The notes beneath the pieces were generated by a model. It ran no database searches. It was not told where the DNA came from and saw only the letters and a list, made by a program, of their open reading frames with translations. A stretch of 64,000 bases of DNA from Halovulum marinum (GTDB lineage: Bacteria > Pseudomonadota > Alphaproteobacteria > Rhodobacterales > Rhodobacteraceae), in NCBI RefSeq assembly GCF_009697225.1, contig NZ_WIND01000003.1, positions 273,532 to 337,531 on the forward strand, given 5' to 3'. Below, in pieces: positions 1-8,762 of the stretch. The translations under genes and the position numbers were made by a program. The first letter of the stretch is position 1. Every line of letters begins with the position of its first letter.

Positions 1-2
1 TG

Positions 3-632
3 CGCGCCGTGGTTTTCCGCGGCGCAGGCGGACGGTCGTTCGTCGCCGGGTCGGACATCGCGCAATTCCGCGACTTCACCTGCGGTGAGGACGGGCTGGA
101 ATACGAACGAAGCATGGACAGGCACATGGCTCGGCTGCTGGCGATACCGGTGCCGACGGTGGCGGCGATCGAGGGTTGGGCGGTGGGTGGTGGACTGAGC
201 ATCGCGGCCTGCTGCGATCTGCGCGTTGCCACACGCGGCACGAAGCTGGGAATTCCCATCGCGCGCACGGTGGGCAACTGCCTGTCGATGGCCAGCTATC
301 GGCGGCTGGTCGACGGCATCGGCGCCGCAAGTTCCAAGCGCATGCTGATGCTGGGCGAATTCCTGACCGCGGAGGAGGCGCTGGCCTCCGGATTTCTGGT
401 GCGGGTGGTCAAACCCGACGAGCTTGACCGGGAAATAGAGGCAATCGTGGATCGATTGCTTGGAAACGCGCCGATAACGCTGCGCGTGACCAAGGAGGCG
501 ATCCGCCGCATCCAAACCGGCGAAGACGGCGACGGCGCCGACCTGATCGCCGAGACGTATGGCAGCGATGATTTCCGGCACGGTGTTGCGGCCTTCGTGA
601 ACAAGGAACCGCCCGACTGGTCCGGCCGGTAA
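3..632 (+). CDS. Crotonase-family (enoyl-CoA hydratase/isomerase-like) protein, 5' end cut by window
   Basis: The reading frame is already open at base 3 and reads R-A-V before the first GTG, so the gene begins before the window and only its C-terminal 209 codons are here. The crotonase-fold landmarks are present: the oxyanion-hole region around GSDIAQF and the glycine-rich GWAVGGGLSIAACCD helix start. The two glutamates that classic enoyl-CoA hydratases use for hydration (in GGGxEL and in PE) are Ser and Ile here, so a hydratase reaction is doubtful; isomerase, thioesterase-like or other acyl-CoA chemistry is as likely. The next gene is a glycoside hydrolase on the same strand about 140 bp downstream, so an operon link is uncertain. 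Confidence 0.8.
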   Translation, partial: RAVVFRGAGGRSFVAGSDIAQFRDFTCGEDGLEYERSMDRHMARLLAIPVPTVAAIEGWAVGGGLSIAACCDLRVATRGTKLGIPIARTVGNCLSMASYRRLVDGIGAASSKRMLMLGEFLTAEEALASGFLVRVVKPDELDREIEAIVDRLLGNAPITLRVTKEAIRRIQTGEDGDGADLIAETYGSDDFRHGVAAFVNKEPPDWSGR

Positions 633-770
633 GTCGGGGCTTTCCGGCCCGCGACGGACGACAGTGCCAGCCCGAGACCTGCGGGCGGGGCCGCGCCCGT
701 CCGTCCCAGCGCCTGCGCCAACGGACCTAGTAGGTGAATGAGCAACGACGACCAGAAAGGCGATCTCGCG

Positions 771-2531
771 ATGACCGATCTGAAGCTTTGGCAGAAGCAC
801 GAGATCGTGCTGACCGCGGAATGCGAGTACGACAACCCCTATTCCAAAGTCGGCGTATGGGTCGACCTCGAGGGTCCGGGATTCTCGGGCCGAATCCGGG
901 GTTTCTGGAACGGCGGGCGGGAGTTCGTCGTGAGAGTGCTGGCGACGGCGCCCGGGAAATGGCGCTGGCGGAGCGGCAGCGCGCCCGAGGATGCGGGGCT
1001 GTCCGGCAAGTCGGGCGCATTCAGCGCCAGCGCCTGGTCCGAGGCGGAACTGGCCGAAAATCCCAATCGCCGCGGCATGGTGCAAGCGACGCCGGACGGG
1101 CGCGGCCTGCAGTATGCCGACGGAACACCGTTCTTCCTGCTTGGCGATACCTGGTGGGCGCTGCCAAGTTTCCGGTTCCCGTTGCGGATGCCGGACAACC
1201 CGAAACCTGTCGCGCCCGGCGCCACACTGAACGATCTGGCACATCACCGCCGGACGCAGGGGTTCAACTGCATCGCCATCCTTGCAGCGCAGCCGGGCTG
1301 GGCGAACGACGGCCACCCGCCGCGCATCCAGATGGAAGACGGCACCTGGATCCGCGCGGCCTGGCGGCAGCCGGGCACCCAGTCGGCCAAGGACATGCAC
1401 AACGACGGCGGCCGGCCGTTTGAATTCCCGGGCAAGGTTCCAGGACTCGAGGACGTCTTTCCGGACGTCGACCGGATCAATCCCAAGTATTTCAAGGTGC
1501 TCGACGCGAAGGTCGACTACCTGAACAGTCTGGGCTTCGTGCCGTTCATCGAGGCCGCGCGGCGCGATACCGGCGAGGCGTGGCGCAGGTTCCACGACTG
1601 GCCGGAGAGCTATGCGCGATACGTCCAGTACATCTTCGCGCGCTACCAGGCGAACATCGCGATCCTCAGCCCGATCCACTATGACTCTTACCAGCAGACG
1701 ATCCCCGGGCGGGACTACAATGCCCCCTGCAACATGGTGGTGGAGCGCTGGGGTCGGCCACCGTTCGGCACGCTGCTGTCGGCGAACCCGAACCCCTCGA
1801 CGCTGGCGAATTTCGGCGGCCCTAATGAGTGCCGCTGGCTGGACTTGCACCAGATCGGCAACATGCGCGAGCATCATTCGTACTGGCACCTTACCGAGAT
1901 GTTCAACCAGCATCCGCCGAAGCCCGCGATCAACGGCGAGCCCTACTATGCCGGGCTGCATCAGCTGGGTGACCCTTATCCGTTGCGTGCAGAGCCGGAC
2001 AGCGAGACCGATCTGGCGCAGGTGCGGTCGGGTCTGTACGGCAGCTTCCTGTCGGGCGGCTTCGGCGGAGTGATCTATGGTGCCGAGGGCATCTGGCAGG
2101 CGGATACCGAGGACGAGGCGCTCTACCCGATGTGGAAGTCGTTCCTGTGGCGCTCGGGCGACCAGGTGCGGCACCTCAAGACCTTCGCCGAGGCGCGGGG
2201 CTCGCGCTATCGGGAACTGGTGCCCGATGCGAACCTCGTGGTGCCGAGCCAGACCGGGCAGGCGATCGGCTACACCGGCTGGCGCTTTGCGGCGGCAACG
2301 CCGGAACGGGATCTTGTGCTGATCTATTTCGAGCCCGAAGGCGAAGAACCCGTCTATCTGCGGTCGCTGACCGACGGCACCGCTTTTCGCGGGCAATGGT
2401 TTGACCCGCGCTCCGGGAAGTGGGGAGACGGGTTCGAGGCAGGAGCCGCTGGCCGGGACGGCAAACTCGTATTGCCGTCGCGTCCGGACCATCGGGATTG
2501 GGGACTGATGCTGGAGGCGGTCGCCCTCTGA
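771..2531 (+). CDS. DUF5060/DUF4038 apiosidase-like glycoside hydrolase
   Basis: Protein of 586 residues from ATG 771, which has an AGAAAGG-type ribosome site; an in-frame ATG at 738 would add 11 residues. The first ~90 residues look like the immunoglobulin-like DUF5060 domain (FWNGGREFVVRVLAT, PGKWRW). The TIM-barrel DUF4038 part follows, with LLGDTWWALPS, GFNCIAILAAQPGW, YLNSLGFVPFIEA and AINGEPYYAGL; the Glu in NGEPYY is a plausible catalytic residue. Characterised relatives remove apiose from pectin side chains, but the family is broad and the substrate here is inferred only. No signal peptide is seen, so it probably acts in the cytoplasm on imported oligosaccharide. It converges with the RraA/ABC transporter operon, which may supply its substrate. 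Confidence 0.75.
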   Translation: MTDLKLWQKHEIVLTAECEYDNPYSKVGVWVDLEGPGFSGRIRGFWNGGREFVVRVLATAPGKWRWRSGSAPEDAGLSGKSGAFSASAWSEAELAENPNRRGMVQATPDGRGLQYADGTPFFLLGDTWWALPSFRFPLRMPDNPKPVAPGATLNDLAHHRRTQGFNCIAILAAQPGWANDGHPPRIQMEDGTWIRAAWRQPGTQSAKDMHNDGGRPFEFPGKVPGLEDVFPDVDRINPKYFKVLDAKVDYLNSLGFVPFIEAARRDTGEAWRRFHDWPESYARYVQYIFARYQANIAILSPIHYDSYQQTIPGRDYNAPCNMVVERWGRPPFGTLLSANPNPSTLANFGGPNECRWLDLHQIGNMREHHSYWHLTEMFNQHPPKPAINGEPYYAGLHQLGDPYPLRAEPDSETDLAQVRSGLYGSFLSGGFGGVIYGAEGIWQADTEDEALYPMWKSFLWRSGDQVRHLKTFAEARGSRYRELVPDANLVVPSQTGQAIGYTGWRFAAATPERDLVLIYFEPEGEEPVYLRSLTDGTAFRGQWFDPRSGKWGDGFEAGAAGRDGKLVLPSRPDHRDWGLMLEAVAL

Positions 2532-2557
2532 TGTGCGACCGCGGCGCCAGGCTGGAT

Positions 2558-2585
2558 GACGGGGGCGGCGTCGGTCGCCCCCGTC
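2558..2585. terminator. Bidirectional hairpin between convergent genes
   Basis: A perfect 10-bp stem (GACGGGGGCG / CGCCCCCGTC) with an 8-nt loop lies between the stop codons of the glycoside hydrolase and the RraA gene, which face each other. There is no T-tract, so factor-independent termination is only possible, but position and stability fit a shared terminator. Confidence 0.5.
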
Positions 2586-2604
2586 CAGGCGGTCGCTGGC
2601 GGCG

Positions 2605-3330
2605 CTACCAGGGGCGCTCTTCCAGCGCGACGGTCTCGTCCATGGGCATGCCGAGCTTCTCGTAGAACGCGCGGCGCATGCGCCGGTCCTTGTCCTGCAC
2701 CTTCCAGGCGCGCTTGGCGACGTCATCGGCCTCGGCCTGGGGGATGACAATCACCCCGTCCCCGTCGGCGACGATGCCGTCCCCGGGGCGCACCATCACG
2801 CCACCGCAGGTGATCGGCTGGTTTGTCGAGGCAAGCTCCAGCCGGCCGGCCATGTGCCGCATCGAGCGGACCGAGCAGAACACCGGCGATTTCTGCAGGA
2901 TGCATTCGTCGGAATCGCGGCATGCCCCATCGATGATCAGGCCCACCGTGCCTTTCACGGCGGCATCCAGGACATTGTTCGACCCCAGCAGCCCGCAGCG
3001 CGACTGCTTGCAGTCGATCACATGCACTTCGTCCGGCGCGCCGAACTTGTGACCCGCCGGCCAGAGCGCGTCGGAATGGGTGCTGCCGTCAGGATTGCGC
3101 TTGTACTGCCGGTCGTCGAACTCGTCGTAGGACATCCGCGGGATGGTCACGTCAATCAGGTTGAACGCCGCCGTCGTGGCGATGCCGGCAAAGCGGATGC
3201 CCGGAAACAGCGGCCGGATGCGCGGATCCATCTCGTAGCTGTTCATCATGCCGAGCGAGTCGAGCGCGTCGGTGACGTCGGAAGTACGAACCTTGCGCAG
3301 GATCGCAAGGGTGTCTTGGCTGATGGCCAT
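2605..3330 (-). CDS. RraA-family protein (HMG/oxaloacetate-type aldolase-like)
   Basis: Protein of 241 residues of the RraA / 4-hydroxy-4-methyl-2-oxoglutarate aldolase fold. The N-terminal region TSDVTDALDSLGM and the GLIIDGACRDSDECI segment with the conserved G-x-x-R-D metal/substrate site are visible; the ending is a helical extension. Stand-alone RraA-like proteins near sugar operons usually act as metal-dependent aldolases or decarboxylases on keto acids, not as RNase E inhibitors. It is the last gene of a leftward operon, 29 bp after the ABC ATPase, so a role in breaking down the transported sugar acid is inferred. Start ATG 3330 follows a GAGGACAG ribosome site. Confidence 0.8.
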   Translation of the reverse strand: MAISQDTLAILRKVRTSDVTDALDSLGMMNSYEMDPRIRPLFPGIRFAGIATTAAFNLIDVTIPRMSYDEFDDRQYKRNPDGSTHSDALWPAGHKFGAPDEVHVIDCKQSRCGLLGSNNVLDAAVKGTVGLIIDGACRDSDECILQKSPVFCSVRSMRHMAGRLELASTNQPITCGGVMVRPGDGIVADGDGVIVIPQAEADDVAKRAWKVQDKDRRMRRAFYEKLGMPMDETVALEERPW

Positions 3331-3359
3331 TTCTGTCCTCGATTGCTTGGGTTGGGAAT

Positions 3360-4529
3360 TCAGGTCCAGATCGCCTCGCCGGTCTCGGCGTCGAAGAAAT
3401 GCAACCGCTCGGTGTCAAGCTGCACGGTCACTGTCTGGTCGATGGCAACTTCGCTCTTGGCGGTGAAGCGCGCGATGCAGCGGCCCTTGGCGTCGTTCGA
3501 CTTGATCTCGTCGAGCGAGTCGGAACTGCGCACCTCGGCAGCCTGGGCATCGACACCTAGGTGCACGAGGGTATCGGATCCGAGATCCTCGAAAAGCTCC
3601 ACTTTGGCGGTCAGCTCGCGGCTCGGATCCCGCTGCGGCGCGGTGGCGGCGTCGCCGATGTCCTCGGGGCGGATCCCGGCGATCAGCGGCTTGCCCTTGT
3701 AGCGGGACAGACCGGGGCGGGCGTCAAAAACGGATTGCGGGATCCGGATATCGCTGCTGCCGAGCTTCAGCGTCGGACCACCGTCTATGGCCGCATGGTA
3801 GAGGTTCATCGTCGGCGAGCCGATGAAGGCCGCGACGAATGTGTTTGCCGGCCGGTTGTAGATGTCGGTCGGCCGGTCGACCTGTTGCAGCACCCCGTCC
3901 TTCAGCAGTGCCACGCGGTCGCCCATGGTCATCGCCTCGGTCTGGTCGTGGGTGACGTAGATCGTGGTCACGCCAAGCCGGTGCTGCAACGAATGGATCT
4001 CGGCCCGCATCTGCACCCGCAGCTTCGCGTCGAGGTTCGAGAGCGGCTCGTCCATCAGGAAGACCGACGGATTGCGCACGATTGCCCGGCCCATGGCGAC
4101 GCGCTGGCGCTGGCCGCCGGACAGATGGCCCGGGCGCCGCTTCAGATAATCTGTCAGTTCCAGAATCCGCGCGGCCTCGCGCACGCGGGCGTCGATCTCG
4201 GACCTCGGCATCTGCGAGATCTGCAGCGCGAAGGCAATGTTGTCGAATACCGACATGTGCGGGTAGAGCGCGTAGTTCTGGAACACCATGGCGATGTCCC
4301 GGTCCTTCGGATGGACGTCGTTGACGAACTGGTCGCCAATCCACACCGCACCGTCAGTGATATCCTCAAGCCCGGCGATCATCCGAAGTGCGGTGGACTT
4401 GCCACAGCCCGACGGGCCGACCAGCACCAGGAATTCGCCATCGGCGATGTCGACATTCAGCCCGTCGACCGCGCGCAGATAACCACCGGCGTAGGTTTTG
4501 GTGAGATTCTGAAGCGAAACGCGTGCCAT
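3360..4529 (-). CDS. ABC sugar transporter ATPase (UgpC/MalK type), system 1
   Basis: 389-residue CUT1-type ATPase. Walker A GPSGCGKS is at residues 38-45, the ABC signature LSGGQ at 136-140, Walker B VFLMDEP at 156-162, and the Q-loop FQNYALYPHM at about 83. The last ~150 residues form the MalK-like regulatory OB-fold domain (GIRPEDIGD). It powers import by the two permeases encoded just upstream. The sequence does not define the sugar; UgpC is only the usual automatic family label. It follows the MalG-type permease by 29 bp and precedes the RraA gene. Confidence 0.93.
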   Translation of the reverse strand: MARVSLQNLTKTYAGGYLRAVDGLNVDIADGEFLVLVGPSGCGKSTALRMIAGLEDITDGAVWIGDQFVNDVHPKDRDIAMVFQNYALYPHMSVFDNIAFALQISQMPRSEIDARVREAARILELTDYLKRRPGHLSGGQRQRVAMGRAIVRNPSVFLMDEPLSNLDAKLRVQMRAEIHSLQHRLGVTTIYVTHDQTEAMTMGDRVALLKDGVLQQVDRPTDIYNRPANTFVAAFIGSPTMNLYHAAIDGGPTLKLGSSDIRIPQSVFDARPGLSRYKGKPLIAGIRPEDIGDAATAPQRDPSRELTAKVELFEDLGSDTLVHLGVDAQAAEVRSSDSLDEIKSNDAKGRCIARFTAKSEVAIDQTVTVQLDTERLHFFDAETGEAIWT

Positions 4530-4558
4530 CTAGCGATTTTCCTTCCGCATCGTCGAGA

Positions 4559-5491
4559 TCATTTGAAGCCGGTGGTGGCGATGCCGCGGACCAGCAGCCG
4601 CTGCGAAGCCAGGAAGAACCCCAGCACCGGGCCGATCGAGACCAGCACCATGGCGAACATTCCGCCGTAGGATGAAGTGCCGCCCGAGGGGTCGAGAAAC
4701 AGCCGCAGGGCCACCGGCACGGTCATCTTGTCGATTTCGGTCAGGTAGATCAGCTGACCGAAGAAGTCGTTGTAGGTGTTGATGAAGGTGAACACCGCGG
4801 TTGTGGCGAGTGCCGGCATTGTCAGCGGCAGGATGATCCGCCAGTAGCGTTGCCAGTAGGTGGCGCCGTCAATGGTGGCGGCTTCTTCCAGCTCGCGTGG
4901 CAGCGAGCGCATGAACTGCACCATCAGGAAAATGAAGAACGCGTCGGTCGCCAGGAACTTGGGAACCACCAGTGGCAGGATCGTATTCACCCAGCCGATC
5001 TTCAGGAAGAATACATACTGCGGGATCAGTTGCGCGTGGATCGGCAGCATGATCGTGCCCAGCATCAACGCGAACCAGAACCACTTGAACCGGAAGTTGA
5101 GGCGGGCGAACGCGTAGGCCGCCATCGAGCAGGCCACAAGGTTTCCGATGATGGCGAGGGCGCAGATGATGAACGAGTTGACGAAGAACACGCCGAAGGT
5201 CTTGTCGCCGAACAGGTTCCAGCCGGTGATATAGTTCTGCAACGTCCAGGTGTCGGGGATCAGTCCGAGATCGGCGAATATCTCGTTCTCCGGCCTCAGG
5301 GACGAGAACACCATCCAGATCACCGGATAGAGCATGACGAACAGCAGCCCGAGCAGGATCAGGTGAAGGCCGAGCTTCTTCGCGCGCGCCTTGTTGCGCC
5401 GCCGGCGGCGGTTTGCGGCCAGCGCTTCGGTGTCGTAGCTGCGCTCGAACACGGGGGCGGCGACGGCATCGGTGGTCTTACTTGTCGCCAT
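4559..5491 (-). CDS. Carbohydrate ABC transporter permease (MalG type), system 1
   Basis: 310-residue inner-membrane permease with six predicted transmembrane segments after a basic N-terminal stretch (RRRRRNKARAKK) near residues 28-40. The cytoplasmic EAA loop that docks on the ATPase is present (EEAATIDGATYWQRYWRI, then ILPL). The C-terminus ends LLVRGIATTGFK, typical of MalG-like CUT1 permeases. It overlaps the upstream permease gene by 14 bp, indicating translational coupling. Confidence 0.92.
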   Translation of the reverse strand: MATSKTTDAVAAPVFERSYDTEALAANRRRRRNKARAKKLGLHLILLGLLFVMLYPVIWMVFSSLRPENEIFADLGLIPDTWTLQNYITGWNLFGDKTFGVFFVNSFIICALAIIGNLVACSMAAYAFARLNFRFKWFWFALMLGTIMLPIHAQLIPQYVFFLKIGWVNTILPLVVPKFLATDAFFIFLMVQFMRSLPRELEEAATIDGATYWQRYWRIILPLTMPALATTAVFTFINTYNDFFGQLIYLTEIDKMTVPVALRLFLDPSGGTSSYGGMFAMVLVSIGPVLGFFLASQRLLVRGIATTGFK

Positions 5492-6467
5492 AGAACACCC
5501 AGTATTTAGCGGACCAGAAGATCAGCGCCGTAAACAGCGCGATCGCGATCAGCAGCACCCAGGCCATCGCCGAGGCGTATCCCATTTCCAGGTGCTGGAA
5601 CGCGCGCTGATACAGGTACACGGTGTAGAGCAACGTCGAGTCCACCGGCCCGCCGGTCCCGCGCGAGATGACGAAGGCCTGCGTGAACGACTGGAACGAC
5701 TGGATCGTCAGCAGCACCATGTTGAAGAAGATCACCGGGGTCAGCAGCGGCAGCGTGATCCGCCGGAATTTCTGCCACCCGTTCGCGCCGTCGATCGAGG
5801 CAGCCTCATAGTAGCTGTCCGGGATCTGCCGCAGGGCGGCCAGGAAGATCACCATTGACGCACCGAAGGTCCAGACATTGAGCGCGATGACCGTGGACAG
5901 CGCATATCTCGGGTTGGTCACCCAACTGCGCCCTTCGAAGCCGAACAGTCCGAGCAGATCGTTGAAGACGCCGCGTTCGCCGAACACCTGGTACCAGAGC
6001 AGGCCGATACCGACGCTGGCACCGATCAGAGAGGGGACGTAGAACAGCGACCGGTATATCGCCAGGCCGGCGAGCCCACGGTTGAGCACCACCGCTACGG
6101 TCAGCGAGAACACCAGCACCAGCGGGACCGAATACCCCACGAACTTCAGCGTCACCCAGAGCGAGTTCTCGTAGCGCCGGTCGCCGGAAATCAGCTTCTC
6201 GTAATTCTCCAGGCCGACCCAGGTGGGCGCGCTGAGGACGTTGTAATCGGTAAAGGACAGGTACAGCGACACCGTCACCGGGATGATCGTGATACCGAAC
6301 AGACCCGCCAGCCACGGGATCAGGAACATATAGGCGGCGCGGTTTTCCAACCGCCGGATGTTCGTACCGGCCCGGCCGGCGGGAACGGCTCTGCCAGACG
6401 GCAACACGGCTGCGCCTTGCGGCGCGGGCGTCACCGCGGATTTCTCGGGACCGGGTCCTGGTTTCAT
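5478..6467 (-). CDS. Carbohydrate ABC transporter permease (MalF type), system 1
   Basis: 329-residue permease with a ~40-residue Pro/Ala-rich cytoplasmic N-terminus and then six predicted membrane segments beginning around YMFLIPWLAGLFG. The EAA loop reads YYEAASIDGANGWQKFRRI. The segment ISRGTGGPVDSTLLYTVYLY is the usual MalF-type periplasmic/TM5 signature. It partners with the MalG-type permease encoded downstream. A strong hairpin separates it from the binding-protein gene upstream. Confidence 0.92.
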   Translation of the reverse strand: MKPGPGPEKSAVTPAPQGAAVLPSGRAVPAGRAGTNIRRLENRAAYMFLIPWLAGLFGITIIPVTVSLYLSFTDYNVLSAPTWVGLENYEKLISGDRRYENSLWVTLKFVGYSVPLVLVFSLTVAVVLNRGLAGLAIYRSLFYVPSLIGASVGIGLLWYQVFGERGVFNDLLGLFGFEGRSWVTNPRYALSTVIALNVWTFGASMVIFLAALRQIPDSYYEAASIDGANGWQKFRRITLPLLTPVIFFNMVLLTIQSFQSFTQAFVISRGTGGPVDSTLLYTVYLYQRAFQHLEMGYASAMAWVLLIAIALFTALIFWSAKYWVFYGDK

Positions 6468-6521
6468 TGTCGTCGAGGCCCTGCTGTCTGATCGGTGATC
6501 GGCTTCTCGGCCTGGATATGT

Positions 6522-6547
6522 CCCGGCGCGGCAGTTGCCGCGCCGGG
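6522..6547 (-). terminator. Strong hairpin between binding-protein and permease genes
   Basis: Perfect 11-bp GC-rich stem (CCCGGCGCGGC / GCCGCGCCGGG) with a 4-nt loop just after the binding-protein stop codon. In transporter operons such hairpins usually protect or partly terminate the message so that binding protein exceeds permease; that role is inferred. Confidence 0.6.
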
Positions 6548-6560
6548 TGCCGCCGGCTAT

Positions 6561-7874
6561 CTAGCCGAGCATGTCGGCCAGCTCGGTCATGAACTGCTCG
6601 GCGGCCTCCTCCGGGGTCATCAGCTCGAAGGCGACTGCGTCGTATCCACGATTGATGGCTTCCGTCAGCGCCGCATAGCCGCCAGACGGCCAGCTCACCG
6701 GCTTCGCGTCGGGAACGACGCGCTGAAAGACCTCGATCTGCTCACGCTGACCGCGGCTGGTATCTTCTGCGTTCTTCTGCGCCTCCATAAACCGATCGAT
6801 GGCGACTACGCCGTTGTCGGATTCATAGATCTGCGCCGCTCGGTCATCTTGGGTGAAGAAGTTGATCCAGGCGACCGACGCCGGCAAAAGTTCCTCCGGA
6901 CAGGTTGCGCCGATCGCGATGCCGTTTGCCCCGAGATCCATTCCGGTGGTGCCGTCCTCACCGGTCGGATAGGTTGCGATACCCAGTTCCTGCCCCGGCT
7001 TGACGGCGTCGAGCACGACCTGGTGCGAGTCCAGCCGGTTCGGCGGACGCTCGGTGATGAACGTCCGGCCGTTGGCAATGTTCGACTCCTCGATCAGACT
7101 GCCCAGATCCGCGACCATCACCTCGGCGCTATCGGTCAACCCGGCCTTGCGCATGTCTTCCCAGTAGTTGAACCAGTCGACGACGACCTCCACCGGAAAC
7201 CCGATTTCGCCCTGGTCGAAAACCTCGTAGCCGTTGGATTGTATCCAGGCGACGAAGGTATTGGCCTCTCGTCCCATGTTGTGAGTCGGGTTGACCCCAT
7301 CGGGCAGCTTCGGCGCGAGAGCCTCCAGATAGTCTCGGAACTCGCTCCAGGTCCAGGTTTCGGGAACAGGCATCCCGGCCTCTTCGGCCATCGTCCTGTT
7401 GTACATCATGCCGAAGAAGAACACCCCGGACGGGATCATGTAGAGTTGGCCGTCGTCGCCGCGGCTGGACTCGATCACGGACTCGGCGATGCCGCGGGTA
7501 TCCAGCTTGCCAGCCTCATAAAGGTCGTCGAGGGGCCTGAGTATGTTCGGCTTGGCGTAAGTCGCCAACCAGCGGGTCTGCATCTGGATCGTGCAGGGCT
7601 GGTTGCCGCCGGCCGACTGGATGGTCAGCTTGTCCCAGTGCGGCATCCAATCGGAATTTTCGCGCACCACGGTGACGTCCGGATACTCCTCCTCGAAAAG
7701 CTGCAGGATCCGGTCGGTCTTTTCGTTCCGCGATTGCCCACCCCACCAGCTGAAGCGGATTTCGCCGGCGATCGGGTCATCCTGTGCTGCGGCTGGCGCC
7801 GGAGCTTGCCCGGCTACGAACGCTGTGCCGAGCAGAAGTGCCGTAAGGCACCTGAACGGTTTCCTCATCATCAT
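6561..7874 (-). CDS. Sugar ABC transporter substrate-binding protein, system 1
   Basis: 437-residue family-1 extracellular solute-binding protein. ATG 7874 was chosen because it has a GGGAGGT ribosome site 9 nt upstream and begins a clean signal peptide (MMMRKPFRCL..., cleavage near AQAPAPAAAQ); an upstream in-frame start at 8045 would only add an unrelated basic tail. The mature region begins GEIRFSWWGGQSRNEKTDRI, a common opening for CUT1 binding proteins. It captures sugar in the periplasm for the permeases encoded downstream. It is first in the operon, with a GntR-like palindrome 139 bp upstream. Confidence 0.92.
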   Translation of the reverse strand: MMMRKPFRCLTALLLGTAFVAGQAPAPAAAQDDPIAGEIRFSWWGGQSRNEKTDRILQLFEEEYPDVTVVRENSDWMPHWDKLTIQSAGGNQPCTIQMQTRWLATYAKPNILRPLDDLYEAGKLDTRGIAESVIESSRGDDGQLYMIPSGVFFFGMMYNRTMAEEAGMPVPETWTWSEFRDYLEALAPKLPDGVNPTHNMGREANTFVAWIQSNGYEVFDQGEIGFPVEVVVDWFNYWEDMRKAGLTDSAEVMVADLGSLIEESNIANGRTFITERPPNRLDSHQVVLDAVKPGQELGIATYPTGEDGTTGMDLGANGIAIGATCPEELLPASVAWINFFTQDDRAAQIYESDNGVVAIDRFMEAQKNAEDTSRGQREQIEVFQRVVPDAKPVSWPSGGYAALTEAINRGYDAVAFELMTPEEAAEQFMTELADMLG

Positions 7875-8012
7875 CGGTCTTGCACCTCCCTCATTTATCC
7901 TTTGGCGGTTGCGGCACCACCTCGAGCGGTGGCCTTTCGCGCGACGGCACTGCCGCCCGCCGGAGATCCGCACCCAGTAAGCCGCACGCTGATCTATGCG
8001 CGCAACTGGAGC

Positions 8013-8030
8013 AATCTTGTATGCAAGATT
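8013..8030. promoter_or_regulatory. GntR-type inverted repeat upstream of sugar operon 1
   Basis: AATCTTG-TATG-CAAGATT: 7-bp perfect arms around a 4-bp centre. This closely resembles operators of FadR-subfamily GntR regulators (TTGTATNCAA core). It lies 139 bp upstream of the binding-protein start, so it probably controls the leftward ABC/RraA operon. No GntR gene is adjacent; the regulator is either elsewhere or lost. Confidence 0.55.
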
Positions 8031-8461
8031 TTTAGCTGTCAACATGGTATTCGGTGGCCGCCATGCTGCAACCTACCTGCTGGCAGCACCGTCACCGCTT
8101 CGCAAAATGGGCTCCTGCGCGTCCGGACGACACCATGGCCTCCGTTCTCACCTTTCGGCTATTCAAAGGAAAAAATGCTTACGTTGGTTGAAAATAAAAG
8201 CTTCGCCAATCGTTTGGAGGAGCCGGTGGTGATCCGCCCGCGCCAAATCTTCCACTGTGGCAATGGTCTGTCAGCCACGACGTCGCCGAACGGCAAAGCG
8301 ATCAGATCAAAATATAACGGTGCATACAAGGGCGAACGTGCCGGCGCGGCATGCACCAATGCCCGCGGGCGATCGCTGGCGGGCCAAGCTGATCAGTTCA
8401 TCTGCCTGAACGGCCCCCGACGGAGGAGCCACCGCCCCGCACTGCCGCAAGCCAGGCAGGT
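8031..8461. other. Non-coding or decayed stretch
   Basis: About 430 bp with locally lower GC and no convincing coding frame on either strand. No domain or known RNA was recognised. It probably contains promoter sequence for the leftward operon and unrecognisable remains of the LacI-type gene whose 3' end survives immediately downstream. Confidence 0.4.
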
Positions 8462-8632
8462 GGGCCAAGTATACAGCTCATGACGCTCCGCCACGACGTT
8501 CCAGCCATGGTCGATGCCGTCATGGAAATCCTGCAGAACCCCGTCACCAACGAAGCGCCGGCACGCAAGCATGTTATCCCTGCCGAGCTTATCGTACGTG
8601 GAACGACCGGGCCTCCTTCCAGCATGCGATGA
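8462..8632 (+). pseudogene. C-terminal relic of a LacI-family regulator
   Basis: The frame reads SIQLMTLRHDVPAMVDA, then VMEILQNPVTNEAPARKH and VIPAELIVRGTTGPPSSMR before a stop at 8630-8632. This is the characteristic C-terminal end of LacI/GalR sugar-responsive repressors (LTTVRHDVP...ARRHVIPAELIVRGTT). The DNA-binding and most of the ligand-binding domain are missing upstream, and the D-I-Q-L/M-T-L join suggests an internal deletion. It is a decayed regulator beside two sugar operons; it may once have controlled one of them. Confidence 0.65.
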
Positions 8633-8762
8633 TCTTCACCGACTCGATCAGGCATTGCCCTGCCGTCGGACAGCAGGCCCTCCGCCCCGCTGCGCCGAGA
8701 GCATACCGCACATGGTCCGGCCTCGGTTCCTTTGGCCGTTTGAGCTGATCGCTACCACTTGA

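Noticed and set aside
653..705. GACGGACG / CGTCCGTC inverted repeat after the first gene
   Set aside because: Stem of 8 bp with a 37-nt loop and no T-tract; too weak to call a terminator.
6495..8483. 662-codon plus-strand open frame
   Set aside because: Runs antisense through the binding-protein gene and into the intergenic stretch; no domain, and composition is that of a high-GC shadow frame.
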